A stretch of DNA of 64,000 bases, from NCBI GenBank assembly GCA_965220345.1, contig OZ244822.1:558001-622000 (forward strand). The letters run 5' to 3'. Under the pieces are notes generated by a model that searched no databases, was not told the origin of the DNA, and saw only the letters and a program-made list of their open reading frames with translations. The DNA comes from Aldehydirespirator sp965220345. GTDB taxonomy: Bacteria > Actinomycetota > Acidimicrobiia > Acidimicrobiales > Aldehydirespiratoraceae. The translations under genes were made by a program, and so were the position numbers. Below are positions 1 to 9,167 of the stretch, piece after piece (within the stretch, counting starts at the first letter, position 1; each line of letters opens with the position of its first letter).

Positions 1-27
1 CACTGTTGAGGTGGCTACTGTTGAGAG

Positions 28-1233
28 GTGCCTCCTAACGGATACAGCGATGAGGCTCTGGCTGAGATGATGGCTAGCCCAGAGTCTGACCTTGTTGAGC
101 GAAAACGCTCACTGTCGAATTCTTCAGCTACCAAGATTTTGAGAAGCATTTGCGCCTTCGCCAATGATCTCAGTGGCCACGGGCAGCCCGGCGTGATTTT
201 TGTAGGCGTTGAGGACGACGGTCGCTGCGCTGGCACGAAGATTGATGACGAGCTTCTCAAGCGTCTTGCTGATATGCGAGACCACGGCGAACTGCTGCCA
301 CGGCCTTCAATGGATGTGCAGCGACGCACCCTCAACGGCTGCGATATAGCGGTTGTGATCGTGCAACCCTCTCCCTATCCACCGGTTCGTTACCAAGGCC
401 GCGTCTGGGTGCGGGTCGGGCCTACTGTGCGTGCTGCTAATGCTGGTGACGAACAGCGCCTCGCTGAACGTCGGCGCACCCTAGACTTGCCATTCGATCT
501 GAGACCTGCAAACGGAGCAACCCTCAACGACATTGACGTTGACCACATCAGGCACCGCTATTTGCCGAGAGCGGTCTCTGCCGAGGTTCTAGCCGATAAC
601 CAACGTCCGCTGAAAGATCAGTTGCGCTCTTTGCGCCTCATGAGCGGCGACACTCCCACTAACGGGGCGATGCTGGCTTTCGGTCGTGAAGCCCAGCATT
701 GGCTACCAGAGTCGTGGGTTCAGTTCGTGCGCTTCGACGGCGACGATATAACCGATCCACCCAAGGATTCTCAAGCCCTAACCGGTCGCCTTGAGGACAT
801 CCTCCAAGCTCTCAGCAAGCTTGTGAAGCTCAACTTGAGCACACGACTGGACATCACTTCAGGCTCTCGAGAGCAACGGTTCCCCGATTATCCGGTTGAG
901 GCACTGCATCAGCTTGCCTACAACGCGGTGATGCATCGCAGTTACGAAGGCACGCACTCCCCCTCGCGCCTTTACTGGTACTCGCAACGCGTCGAAATAG
1001 AGAGCCCTGGTGGCTTGTTTGGCGCAGTCACTGCCGAGACACTTCTGAAGGGTGCCACCGCCTACCGCAACCTGTTGATCGCTGAGATCATGGCAAACCT
1101 CGGATTCGCTCAACGATTCGGCTACGGCATACCGTCGGCTATGCGAGCTCTGCAAGAAAATGGCAATCCTGATCCGGAATTCCAGGTTGAAGACTCTCGT
1201 TTTCGGGTGATTGTGAGAGCATCTGAGCGATGA
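28..1233 (+). CDS. AlbA_2 (Schlafen-type) putative DNA-binding protein with GHKL-like ATPase C-terminus
   Basis: This 401-residue protein has the build of COG2865 transcriptional regulators. Residues about 15-130 match the AlbA_2/Schlafen fold, seen in the early acidic-basic stretch DLVERKRS and the block ICAFANDLSG. Residues about 290-385 look like a GHKL ATP-binding domain: the N-box region is AYNAVMHRSY (about 296-305) and a glycine loop GYGIPSAM lies near 365. The GTG at 28 is the first possible start after an in-frame stop at 22-24. The stop overlaps the ATG of the next gene by four bases (ATGA), so the two are translationally coupled. Family members are described as regulators or as parts of defence loci; which applies here is not shown by the sequence. 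DNA binding and ATP use are inferred from the fold only. Confidence 0.75.
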   Translation: MPPNGYSDEALAEMMASPESDLVERKRSLSNSSATKILRSICAFANDLSGHGQPGVIFVGVEDDGRCAGTKIDDELLKRLADMRDHGELLPRPSMDVQRRTLNGCDIAVVIVQPSPYPPVRYQGRVWVRVGPTVRAANAGDEQRLAERRRTLDLPFDLRPANGATLNDIDVDHIRHRYLPRAVSAEVLADNQRPLKDQLRSLRLMSGDTPTNGAMLAFGREAQHWLPESWVQFVRFDGDDITDPPKDSQALTGRLEDILQALSKLVKLNLSTRLDITSGSREQRFPDYPVEALHQLAYNAVMHRSYEGTHSPSRLYWYSQRVEIESPGGLFGAVTAETLLKGATAYRNLLIAEIMANLGFAQRFGYGIPSAMRALQENGNPDPEFQVEDSRFRVIVRASER

Positions 1234-2255
1234 CCACTGTTGCCTTCTTCAACAACAAAGGTGGTGTCGGCAAGACATCGCTCGTGTATCACTTGGCGTG
1301 GATGTATGCCGATCTCGGAGTGGGCGTGATCGCAGCGGATCTTGATCCGCAAGCCAATCTGACCAGTATGTTCCTCGACGACTATCAAGCTGAAGAACTG
1401 TGGTCGCCCGAACCTCCCCGCAAAACAATTCAGGGTGCTCTTATGCCGCTAATGCAAGGCACCGGCGATATAGCTGCTCCCGAGATGGTCAATCCCAGTC
1501 CCCCTCTTGGGCTTGTGGCAGGAGATCTCGCACTATCAAGCGCCGAGGACGAGTTCTCTAGTCAATGGCCGCAGTGTCTAGACGGGAACGAACGCGGCTT
1601 CCGGGTGATCACATCTTTCAGCCGAGTGCTGCAGCGAGCAAGAGAACAAGCTGAGGCTGATCTTGTGCTAATTGATGTCGGCCCTAACCTCGGTGCCATT
1701 AACCGAGCTGCATTGATCGCTGCTGATTTCGTGGTAACTCCCCTGGCCCCCGATCTGTTTTCGCTTCAGGGGCTCCGCAACCTCGGTCCGACCCTTCGCA
1801 GCTGGCGCAAACAATGGCAGTCACGCCTAGAGCGAGCAACAGAACTAACAGGGTTGAAGGGTCTTGACTTGCCTAGCGGTGCCATGAAACCGATCGGCTA
1901 TGTGGTAATGCAGCACGCCGTCCGTCTTGATCGTCCGATAAAGGCATACGCACGATGGATGGAAGCAATACCTGAAGAGTATCGCAACTCGGTTGTTGGT
2001 CAGGCTGCTAAAAGCGGCGCGTCATCAGGCTCTATCCCATTATCAGACTCTGATGAGCATTGCCTGGCCACGCTCAAGCATTTTCGGAGTCTCATGCCTT
2101 ATGCACAAGAGGCCCGCAAGCCGATGTTCAAACTAACTGCCGCTGACGGCGCACTCGGCGGACACGTCAACGCAGTCCAAGACTGCTACTGGGATTTTCG
2201 CAGTTTGGCATGTGAAATAGCGAAACGCTGCTCTGTGCCTTGCCCTCAGCTGTGA
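1230..2255 (+). CDS. ParA/MinD-family AAA ATPase
   Basis: The 341-residue product opens with a deviant Walker A motif of the ParA type, NKGGVGKTS (residues 8-16), followed by the switch segment DLDPQANLT (about 38-46) and a Walker B-like LIDVGPNLG (about 147-155). That is diagnostic for SIMIBI ATPases used in plasmid or chromosome partition and in other positioning roles. No ParB-like gene or parS-type repeat cluster is next to it, and the partner is an AlbA_2 protein instead. It starts inside the stop of that gene, so the two proteins are probably made in a fixed ratio. It is longer than usual ParA (about 250-300 residues); the C-terminal 80 residues are not recognised. A role in partitioning is possible, but the pairing suggests a different, unknown job. 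Confidence 0.75.
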   Translation: MTTVAFFNNKGGVGKTSLVYHLAWMYADLGVGVIAADLDPQANLTSMFLDDYQAEELWSPEPPRKTIQGALMPLMQGTGDIAAPEMVNPSPPLGLVAGDLALSSAEDEFSSQWPQCLDGNERGFRVITSFSRVLQRAREQAEADLVLIDVGPNLGAINRAALIAADFVVTPLAPDLFSLQGLRNLGPTLRSWRKQWQSRLERATELTGLKGLDLPSGAMKPIGYVVMQHAVRLDRPIKAYARWMEAIPEEYRNSVVGQAAKSGASSGSIPLSDSDEHCLATLKHFRSLMPYAQEARKPMFKLTAADGALGGHVNAVQDCYWDFRSLACEIAKRCSVPCPQL

Positions 2256-2377
2256 TCTGATGGCGGCTCTGTGCCGGTGAGTCACAGTTTCTACCGGCTT
2301 CTACCGGCGGGCTGTTTTTGCTCCAGCGGGCGGGGTCATCAGCATGTAGCGGGCAATGATCTTGAATAATTGATCAA

Positions 2378-2587
2378 GTGCTGAGCGAATGGATTGACGG
2401 AGCGCAACTGGCAGACATTGTTGTCGCTGCAATTGCTGTGGTGCTGTTGCTCACCCTGGTGTTGATCCGTGTAGCGCGACGGATATTGCTGCGGATGCTG
2501 CTGATAGCAGTGATCGCAGCTTCGGCTGTGGCACTTGCGGCTGTATTACTAACTTGGCAAGGCAGCGAACTATGGGACGCGTTCTAG
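2378..2587 (+). CDS. Small two-segment membrane protein, unknown
   Basis: A 69-residue reading frame from a GTG at 2378. It has two strongly hydrophobic stretches, residues about 12-32 (ADIVVAAIAVVLLLTLVLI) and about 38-60, with basic residues (RVARRILLR) between them, as in a small hairpin membrane protein. The ribosome site upstream is weak. It runs convergently into the pyruvate kinase gene and overlaps its 3' end by 18 bases. The 120 bases before it hold only a short direct repeat (TTCTACCGGC twice near 2290-2309). I do not recognise the family; it could be a chance frame, but the amphipathic layout argues for a real protein. Confidence 0.45.
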   Translation: MLSEWIDGAQLADIVVAAIAVVLLLTLVLIRVARRILLRMLLIAVIAASAVALAAVLLTWQGSELWDAF

Positions 2588-4000
2588 GCGCAGCACGTTG
2601 GCGCTGCGTGAGCGGTTGTCGGCACCAGCCAGCACCGCCACTATCTCACCAGAACGCACATAGTCGCGTTCTCGCGCTACTGTCACCGCTTGGCGGACCA
2701 TCTCGTCGTTGGAGCCACGATCTTTCACCAACACAGGAGTGGTGCCCCAGCTCAGCGTGAGCTGCTGAGTAGTGCGCTCATTGTGTGACATCCCGATAAT
2801 GCGAGCCTGAGGCCTGAAGCGTGCCATTGACCGCACCGTGAATCCGGTGCCCGAAATAGCCAGAATTGTTGAGACCCCGAGTTCGCCCGCCGCTCTCCAG
2901 GCTGCCATGGTCATAGCGTCGGTGATTGCCGTGGCATCATGGCTTGAGTCGGTCATGCGCAGCTCTGCGAGACGCTCCGCCCAGCTTTCGTAATCGAATT
3001 CTTCGTCAGCTCGCTGAGCGATCCGGTTCATGGTGCGCACCACATTGGCCGGGTCGGCACCCACTGCGGTTTCACCTGAGAGCATCAAAGCAGAGGAGCC
3101 ATCGAACACGGCGTTGGCCACATCCGACGCTTCGGCTCGGGTGGGTGACGGGCGCGTCACCATTGACTCCAACATCTGCGTAGCGGTAATCACTGGACAC
3201 CCACGAGCGATGCATTGCTGAATGATCTGCTTTTGGAGATGCGGTAGTTCTTCGATGCTGCATTCGCTGCCTAGATCGCCGCGAGCCACCATTACCGAGC
3301 CGGCAGCGTCAATGATCCCTGGCAGGTTCTGCACGGCTGCTCGGGTCTCGATCTTGGCGCAAAGCAGCGGCCCGCGTGGATGAGGTTCAGTACCGACACG
3401 GCGAATGTCATGAGCTGAACGCACGAACGAGATCGCCACCATGTCTACGCCGAGATCCGTGAACGCATCCAAAGCCACGAAATCGGCTGGGGTGGGTGTA
3501 GAGATCCGTAGGCGGTCGGCAGGAATATGCACACCAGGACAACCTGACAGCAAGCCGCCGTGAACGACACGCACCTTGAGACGATCTCCGCCTTTGTCGG
3601 CCACGTTGAGCATCACCCGACCGTCGCCCATGTCCAGCGTGTCGCCCACCAGAACATCCTCAAGCAGACCCTCATAGTCGACTTCGATGACGTTTTCGGT
3701 GGAACTGCTTGAGCCGACCACCATCTCCACGGTGGTGTCGGCATGGAACGTTACGGCCGTGTCGCCGAAACTGGCGGCACGAACTTTAGGGCCGGGGAGA
3801 TCCACCAAGATTCCTACAGGCCGACCGACTTCGGCTGAGACTTTGCGGATTCGCTGATAACGCTCAATCGCCTCATCAAGAGTGCCGTGCGCTAAGCCGA
3901 TGCGGGCCACATCCATGCCTGCGGCCATCATTTCAGCCAGCGTGGATTCGCTTTCGCTGGCTGGTCCTATGGTGGCGACGATTTTGGTTCGACGTTGCAT
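2570..4000 (-). CDS. pyk: Pyruvate kinase, K+-independent type
   Basis: The 476-residue protein transfers phosphate from phosphoenolpyruvate to ADP in glycolysis. Family marks are the N-terminal TKIVATIGPAS, the active-site segment VDMVAISFVRSAHD, the lysine in CAKIETRAA, the MVARGDLG loop and the signature ITATQMLESM. Two things are unusual. The potassium-ligand motif, normally R-x-N-x-S-H-G, reads RIGLAHG (residues 33-39), so the Asn and Ser ligands are Gly and Ala. The position that is Glu117 in the rabbit enzyme is Lys72 (LPGPKVR), and Thr113 is Leu68. Lys117 with Leu113 is the known mark of potassium-independent pyruvate kinases. The gene stands alone, with a 650-base gap upstream. Confidence 0.93.
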   Translation of the reverse strand: MQRRTKIVATIGPASESESTLAEMMAAGMDVARIGLAHGTLDEAIERYQRIRKVSAEVGRPVGILVDLPGPKVRAASFGDTAVTFHADTTVEMVVGSSSSTENVIEVDYEGLLEDVLVGDTLDMGDGRVMLNVADKGGDRLKVRVVHGGLLSGCPGVHIPADRLRISTPTPADFVALDAFTDLGVDMVAISFVRSAHDIRRVGTEPHPRGPLLCAKIETRAAVQNLPGIIDAAGSVMVARGDLGSECSIEELPHLQKQIIQQCIARGCPVITATQMLESMVTRPSPTRAEASDVANAVFDGSSALMLSGETAVGADPANVVRTMNRIAQRADEEFDYESWAERLAELRMTDSSHDATAITDAMTMAAWRAAGELGVSTILAISGTGFTVRSMARFRPQARIIGMSHNERTTQQLTLSWGTTPVLVKDRGSNDEMVRQAVTVARERDYVRSGEIVAVLAGADNRSRSANVLRLERVP

Positions 4001-4097
4001 GGCTTCAGGCTACAAGCGCCGCTGCGGTACCTGTGGATAAATGGCTGCTGAGCTTGAAGCAGCAAAAAGTCAAGCTGGAACTCGAGCCTTGACGCGA

Positions 4098-4149
4098 CGG
4101 AGCCCCGAGTAGCCTCACGACTTTCGCCGCTCAACTTCTCGGGGCTCCG
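4098..4149. repeat. Long inverted repeat in gene-free stretch 4001-4656
   Basis: Twelve bases, CGGAGCCCCGAG at 4098-4109, are perfectly repeated in inverse at 4138-4149 with a 28-base loop. There is no T-run after either arm, so this is not a classic rho-independent terminator. It sits between pyruvate kinase (start at 4000) and the glycerophosphodiesterase (stop at 4657), in about 650 bases where I find no supported gene. It could be a transcription-end hairpin for the phosphodiesterase transcript or part of an unrecognised structured RNA. Confidence 0.5.
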
Positions 4150-4474
4150 CTTGCACCCGCTTCGGCCGCATATTCCTAGGGGATTATGCGACACTGTTTG
4201 AAGCAGATTCCCAGCAGCCAAAACAACCTGTGAAGATCATCTTGACCGAGGGGGCTGCCCTTAGCGGACCGCCATTGAGGTTCCTTACCTAACTCGGAGC
4301 CTAAGCCCCAGGTTCGGTGCGGCACCTTTGTGGCTGCTCGCTTCGGACGTTGAGCATTATGGAGACAGCAAAGGCCTGTGTCAACCCGAAAACGCGAAAT
4401 CCCCATCAAAATCAAGAGTACCGCTGAGAAATCCCCAGTTATTTTTAGTCATCCCCAGGCTCTATGAAGTTATA

Positions 4475-4600
4475 CCCAGCTATAGCCATAGCTATGCCCA
4501 GCTATAGCCACAGCCAAGCCGAAGCTGCAACATCAACTGGCACCAGCCGCGCGAGACAAACTGCGCGAAACAAACTGCGCGAGACAAGTTGCACGAGAGA
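4475..4600. repeat. Short tandem repeats (22-base and 14-base periods)
   Basis: The 14-mer CCCAGCTATAGCCA occurs at 4475-4488 and again at 4497-4510. Further on, three head-to-tail 14-mers of the form GCGCGARACAARYT fill 4549-4590 with a partial fourth to 4600. Both are simple-sequence expansions in the gene-free DNA between pyk and the glycerophosphodiesterase gene. No coding frame is supported across them. Confidence 0.6.
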
Positions 4601-4656
4601 AAAAGATTCAAAGCGCACTTCGGCAACCCCAAGTGCCGTAAGGATTGCAAGTGCCT

Positions 4657-5436
4657 TCAGGACTGCCAGTGACCCCGCTTGATCATCACTTCGCGCAACA
4701 CCGAGGGCCGGTCGGTCATGATTCCGTCCACACCCATGTCCAGCAGTCGCTGCATTTCGGCTGCCGAGTCGATGGTCCAAACATGTACTGCTACACCTAG
4801 CCACTTTGCCGCAGCCAAAAACTTGGGGCGCACCACTGGCAGTCCTCGGAGCTTTACCGGCACTTGTGCAACTTGAAAGTCGAATGATCCTGCGAACGAT
4901 TTCGGCTGCGGCAGGCGCGCCAAAGCACCGGCGGTAATAAGCCGTGCGACCCCGCGAGGCCCGGCGCCAGTGCAGAGATGCCCCTCAATCCGGCTTCGCA
5001 CCTGACGAGTGCGATAATCCGAGAACGAGCAAACGCATACTCGCTCCACAGCGCCGGTTCGCCTGATGACTTCCGCTAGAGGGCCGATTGCGGCATCGCT
5101 TTTGGGGTCAATATTGATCCTGGTGTGCGGCAGTTCTTCGAGCAGTTCGTCTAGGCGCATAATCGGATCGGTGCCAGCTACCAGAGCCTGCTTCACTTGG
5201 TGCCAGTCAAGATCGGCGATAGCACCACGAGCATCGGTCACCCGGTCGAGGGTGCTGTCGTGAAACGCCACCGCAACTCCGTCGGAGGTGGCATGCACAT
5301 CGGTCTCAATATGTGTGAACCCCAGATCCACAGCATGACGAAAAGCTCGCAGCGTGTTCTCAGGGAACTCTTCAGCCCCGCCGCGGTGCGCGAAAGCAAT
5401 AGGACCGTCAACATCTAAATACGGGTGAATCGCCAT
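4657..5436 (-). CDS. Glycerophosphodiester phosphodiesterase
   Basis: A 259-residue cytosolic GDPD-family enzyme that splits glycerophosphodiesters into glycerol-3-phosphate and an alcohol. All catalytic marks are present near the N-terminus: HRG at 17-19, PENT at 25-28, ETD at 44-46 (metal ligands) and the second histidine in FHD at 58-60. The C-terminus carries the expected WTIDSAAEMQRLLDMGVDGIMTD segment, here cited only by its core VDGIMTD. There is no signal peptide, so it works inside the cell. It is a single gene; 170 bases upstream are A-rich with short repeats of AAGTYTC and AAATATCA. Confidence 0.9.
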   Translation of the reverse strand: MAIHPYLDVDGPIAFAHRGGAEEFPENTLRAFRHAVDLGFTHIETDVHATSDGVAVAFHDSTLDRVTDARGAIADLDWHQVKQALVAGTDPIMRLDELLEELPHTRINIDPKSDAAIGPLAEVIRRTGAVERVCVCSFSDYRTRQVRSRIEGHLCTGAGPRGVARLITAGALARLPQPKSFAGSFDFQVAQVPVKLRGLPVVRPKFLAAAKWLGVAVHVWTIDSAAEMQRLLDMGVDGIMTDRPSVLREVMIKRGHWQS

Positions 5437-5606
5437 GATTATTTCCTGTCGGCTCGGAACTCTTTAAACTCTGTACGCAAACTTGTGAGTTAAAAAGAAC
5501 AAAAGAGGGCTAAAAAAATTAAGTGACAAGTCTCAGGAACAAGTCTCACAAGCAAGTTTCAAAAGCAGGCATTGAGCTTCAGGAATATCAGAAATATCAA
5601 AAAATA

Positions 5607-6557
5607 TCAAAAGTAAATAATCTCTGAAGCGCGTTCAGCCACTTCGTCGAGGTCTCCTGTCCAAGCCTGACTTGACAAATACTTCCAGCCGCCGTCACAC
5701 ACAATGAAAACCACCGTGCCGGACATGATGCGTTCGGCCACCCGCACCGCTCCCGCCAAAGTGGCGCCCGAAGAAATCCCCGCAAAAATCCCTGCATCAG
5801 CCAGCCTGCGGGTGTATTCCACAGACTCGCGTGGTCGCACGATGCGCTTGCCGTCTAGCAAGTCCACTCCTCCCCATTTCTCATAAACCGGCGGAATGAA
5901 GCCGTCGTCAAGGTTGCGGAGTCCGTCAACCATCTCCCCCGCTGGTGGCTCCACAGCAAATACTTGGATTTCGGGATGCACTTCTTTGAGATAAGTTCCC
6001 ACACCCATTAACGTGCCGCTAGTGCCTAAACCGCCCACAAAATGAGTTACATCAGGAACATCTCTTAGTATCTCTGGCCCGGTGGTTTCGTAATGCACCC
6101 GAGGGTTGGCTTCGTTGCCGTACTGATACAAGAACACCCATTCGGGATGCTCTAGCGCCATCTGCTGTGCCAGACGCACTGCGCCGTTGGACCCTTCAGT
6201 TCCAGGCGAGAACACAATCTGAGCACCGAACACTTCCAGCATGGCTCGTCGCTCTGGTGAAGTGTTCTCGGGCATCACTACCGTGATCGGATAGCCGCGT
6301 ATGCGGGAGATCATCGCCAGCGAGATTCCGGTGTTGCCCGACGAGGGCTCCAAAATCTGCTTGCCTGGGCCGAGAGTGCCGTCGGCTTCGGCTTCTAGCA
6401 CCATCGCTTTGGCGGTGCGGTCTTTCACAGATCCAGTGGGGTTGGCGCTTTCAAGTTTGGCTAGTAGCCGCACTGCTGGATTAGGGCTCAGCTGTGAAAC
6501 ATCCACTGTCGGCGTGTTGCCGATCAGGTCCAGCGCATCTTGCTTGACGGTCATCAC
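5607..6557 (-). CDS. cysM: Cysteine synthase, CysM type (probably O-phosphoserine dependent)
   Basis: A 316-residue fold-type II PLP enzyme. The PLP lysine is K45 in NPTGSVKDR, the substrate loop is PSSGNTGIS (71-79), and the phosphate-binding loop is GGLGTSGT (about 172-179). The sequence follows mycobacterial CysM closely (QYGNEANP, EIL..D.P..THFV, ISSGA, DGGWKYLS), the form that uses O-phosphoserine and the sulfur-carrier protein CysO rather than O-acetylserine and sulfide. The C-terminal tail ends in an acidic, hydrophobic stretch as in that form. The partner protease (Mec-like) lies 3.7 kb away; I found no cysO between them. Substrate choice is inferred from similarity by eye. Confidence 0.88.
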   Translation of the reverse strand: MMTVKQDALDLIGNTPTVDVSQLSPNPAVRLLAKLESANPTGSVKDRTAKAMVLEAEADGTLGPGKQILEPSSGNTGISLAMISRIRGYPITVVMPENTSPERRAMLEVFGAQIVFSPGTEGSNGAVRLAQQMALEHPEWVFLYQYGNEANPRVHYETTGPEILRDVPDVTHFVGGLGTSGTLMGVGTYLKEVHPEIQVFAVEPPAGEMVDGLRNLDDGFIPPVYEKWGGVDLLDGKRIVRPRESVEYTRRLADAGIFAGISSGATLAGAVRVAERIMSGTVVFIVCDGGWKYLSSQAWTGDLDEVAERASEIIYF

Positions 6558-6688
6558 TGATCCTGCTTTCCTGCTGATCCTGTTTCTCTGATTTACGGCT
6601 CGATCGCTTTAGGTCTGGATGGCTGGTTGGAATGCTGGCTGGTCTGATTCCCAGTCCACACCCGTTCCCGGTAGATACCCGAATCAAG

Positions 6689-8149
6689 CTAATCCCGAGT
6701 GACCCGCTCAGGATTATACCGGTGAGCCAACAGCGCTGCGGCGGGCAAAGTCAGTGTGCATAACAAAGCCATCGTCGCCAGAGACCAGGCATACGCCGAC
6801 CCTAAGGCATCGGCCACTGCGGCATCAACCACCACATCAGAGTCGCCTAACAGGTCACGCACAAGTTCGGTGTCGCCAGTGCGGCGATCCACAGCCCAGA
6901 AGATCACAAGTCCAGCCAAAGAAGCCCCGTAAGCGAACCCCAGCGAACGCAGAAAATGATGCGCCGAACTGATCCGGCCCATTTCGCGAGGCTCAGCGCG
7001 GCCTTGCAAAAGCGCCATGCTTGACGTGCTGATGGTGCCAATACCCCAGCCAATGCAGGCGAACATCGTCAAAACCACCACTACGGGTGCTTCGACACCC
7101 ACTGCGAAAGTCGCCGAAATCGCTGCGGTTGAGATAATGACAGCGCCGATCAGCGACACAGTCGTCGCATGTAGGCGCTGCTGCATAGCACCCGATACCC
7201 ATGATGCTGTTGACCAGCCCAAAGTCGGCCAAAGCACCGCGAAAGCCGCGAAAGCAGCCGATGAGCCTCGCCCGGCTTTCAAATACAGCGGCAGAAAAAC
7301 TCCAGCGCCGGTGCCGCCAGCCATCGTCAGAGCGCCCAGCAGATGGATGTTGCGCCACTGCCCGCCCACAATATGACTGAGACGCACCACCGGTGCCGCG
7401 GCGCGTTTAGCGTGACGCGCATAGCCGATGCATAGCACTGCCGCTGCTACCAGCAGTCCACCGCTGTACCAACTCACTCCCGATGTAGCCAAAAGCAGCG
7501 ACACTGTTAGAGCGCTCAAAGTCGCTAGACCTCGCCGGTCAAGCGGGTCAGCCGCGGCCTGATGAACCTGCGATGGCAATCGTCGCCAACCCACTGTGGC
7601 TGCTGCAACGGCCACGGGAAGATTGCAGGCGAACACGGCTCGCCAGCCGAGAGTGCTCACCAGTACAGCAGCCAGCGCCGGGCCGCCGATGCCCATCACT
7701 CCCCACACCGACGAGAACATTGCATAAGCCCAAGGACGTACCGCTTCGTCGTAGATCAAACCGATACAAGCGAACGCAGTGCCGATCAATGCACCGCCTC
7801 CTAGGCCTTGCAATATCCGTGCCGCTATCAGCAGTTCCATGGTGGGTGCCACCGCGCAAAGCGCAGAGGCGACCAGAAATGCCATCACCGTCACACGAAA
7901 GGCTCGCCGCGCTCCAGTGCCGTCAATGAACGGCCCTACTGCGAGCACGGCAATGGCGGCAGCCAGAAGTTCTGCCGTCACCACCCAGGGCAGCAACGCC
8001 ACTCGGCCCAAATCGTCGCCGATGTCGGGCAGTGCTGCGGTTACTGAAAGGTTGTTGTAAGAGGCCATGGCCACGGTGCCGATTAGCGCTGCTGACACGG
8101 CCCGGTAGCGGGGGCCTAACAGCACTCGAACTCCGCTGCCTGTCACCAC
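6689..8149 (-). CDS. MFS transporter, DHA2 (14-TM drug exporter) type
   Basis: A 486-residue integral membrane protein of the major facilitator superfamily. Motif A appears as GPFIDGTGARRAF between the second and third helices, and motif C as GVMGIGGPALAAVL in helix five; motif C marks antiporters. The length and number of hydrophobic segments fit the 14-helix EmrB/QacA class that exports drugs or lipids with proton exchange. It starts at a GTG. A divergent gene for an alpha/beta hydrolase begins 40 bases upstream, so the two probably share a promoter region. The substrate cannot be told from the sequence. Confidence 0.85.
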   Translation of the reverse strand: MVTGSGVRVLLGPRYRAVSAALIGTVAMASYNNLSVTAALPDIGDDLGRVALLPWVVTAELLAAAIAVLAVGPFIDGTGARRAFRVTVMAFLVASALCAVAPTMELLIAARILQGLGGGALIGTAFACIGLIYDEAVRPWAYAMFSSVWGVMGIGGPALAAVLVSTLGWRAVFACNLPVAVAAATVGWRRLPSQVHQAAADPLDRRGLATLSALTVSLLLATSGVSWYSGGLLVAAAVLCIGYARHAKRAAAPVVRLSHIVGGQWRNIHLLGALTMAGGTGAGVFLPLYLKAGRGSSAAFAAFAVLWPTLGWSTASWVSGAMQQRLHATTVSLIGAVIISTAAISATFAVGVEAPVVVVLTMFACIGWGIGTISTSSMALLQGRAEPREMGRISSAHHFLRSLGFAYGASLAGLVIFWAVDRRTGDTELVRDLLGDSDVVVDAAVADALGSAYAWSLATMALLCTLTLPAAALLAHRYNPERVTRD

Positions 8150-8189
8150 CTGAAACTATCGGCGTTGCGCTGCCGATAGAAATAACTTT

Positions 8190-9167
8190 ATGCCTCAACA
8201 GCGGTCGAGCATGTCCACGCCAGGCGACACGCTTGGGCATGTGCCGTTAGTGCGTCAAGCGCCTGAACGCTTTGAAGGTGCTGAAGTCCGCGACGTTGTC
8301 TCTGCTGATGGTGTGCGCCTAAAACTGCGATGCTTTGATGGCGGCGAAGCAAGTCTGACAGGCAAAGCAAGCCGAACAGACCAGGTGTCGCCTGATCTGT
8401 TGATCTGTCACGCCACTGGATTTCACGCGTTGGCGTATCAACCCTTGGCGCAATATTTCACTGGACACTTTCGTGTTTGGGCGCTTGATTTCCGGGGTCA
8501 CGGAGACTCCGACGAGAGCCCCAGCGGCAGATACTCATGGCATGACATGGGTGCTGACGTGACAGCGTGCGTGGCTGCTATCAACTCATCGCAGCTTTAC
8601 GGCTTCGGTCATTCCATGGGTGGTGCGGCTCTTTTGCTGGCCGAACGTGCTGCGCCTGGCGCGTTCAAGGGCTTGTTCATGTATGAGCCGATCGTGTTGC
8701 CTAAAGAAGCTGCTTCTACCCCTGACAACAATCCTCTCGCAGCAGGGGCACGTAATCGGCGCGAAGTGTTCAACTCTCGTGCTGAGGCTTTGGCTCGTTA
8801 TGCAAGTCGTCCTCCTTTGGGAGTGCTGCGCAGCGATGCCCTGGCTGCGTATGTCGAAGCCGGGTTCGTGGATCTACCCGATGGCCGTGTGCGGCTGGCT
8901 TGCTCAGCCGAAACCGAAGCACGCACCTTCGAAGCCAGCAACACTCTCACACCTCAGGAGATCACACATATTGATGTTGCGACTGTGGTGGCGGCGGGAA
9001 CTGCTAGCAGCCATGCCACCAACCCTGCCGACTTTGCACCAATGGTGGCTGAGTCTCTGCCCCAAGGCACGCTTATGAGCTTCGAGGGTTTAGGGCATTT
9101 CGGGCCACTGGAAGCACCTGCTGTGGTGGCTAACCAAGCCATACGCGAACTGCTAGCAAACTCCTAA
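8190..9167 (+). CDS. Alpha/beta hydrolase
   Basis: A 325-residue alpha/beta-hydrolase fold protein. The nucleophile elbow is GHSMGG with Ser142; the oxyanion segment is CHATGFHALAYQP and is followed by DFRGHGDSD; the catalytic histidine is His303 in GHFGPLEAP. There is no signal peptide. The fold covers esterases, epoxide hydrolases and C-C hydrolases and I cannot pick among them. The ATG at 8190 is the first in frame and is divergent from the MFS gene. The last 70 codons and 240 bases downstream are copied in tandem right after the gene. Confidence 0.85.
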   Translation: MPQQRSSMSTPGDTLGHVPLVRQAPERFEGAEVRDVVSADGVRLKLRCFDGGEASLTGKASRTDQVSPDLLICHATGFHALAYQPLAQYFTGHFRVWALDFRGHGDSDESPSGRYSWHDMGADVTACVAAINSSQLYGFGHSMGGAALLLAERAAPGAFKGLFMYEPIVLPKEAASTPDNNPLAAGARNRREVFNSRAEALARYASRPPLGVLRSDALAAYVEAGFVDLPDGRVRLACSAETEARTFEASNTLTPQEITHIDVATVVAAGTASSHATNPADFAPMVAESLPQGTLMSFEGLGHFGPLEAPAVVANQAIRELLANS

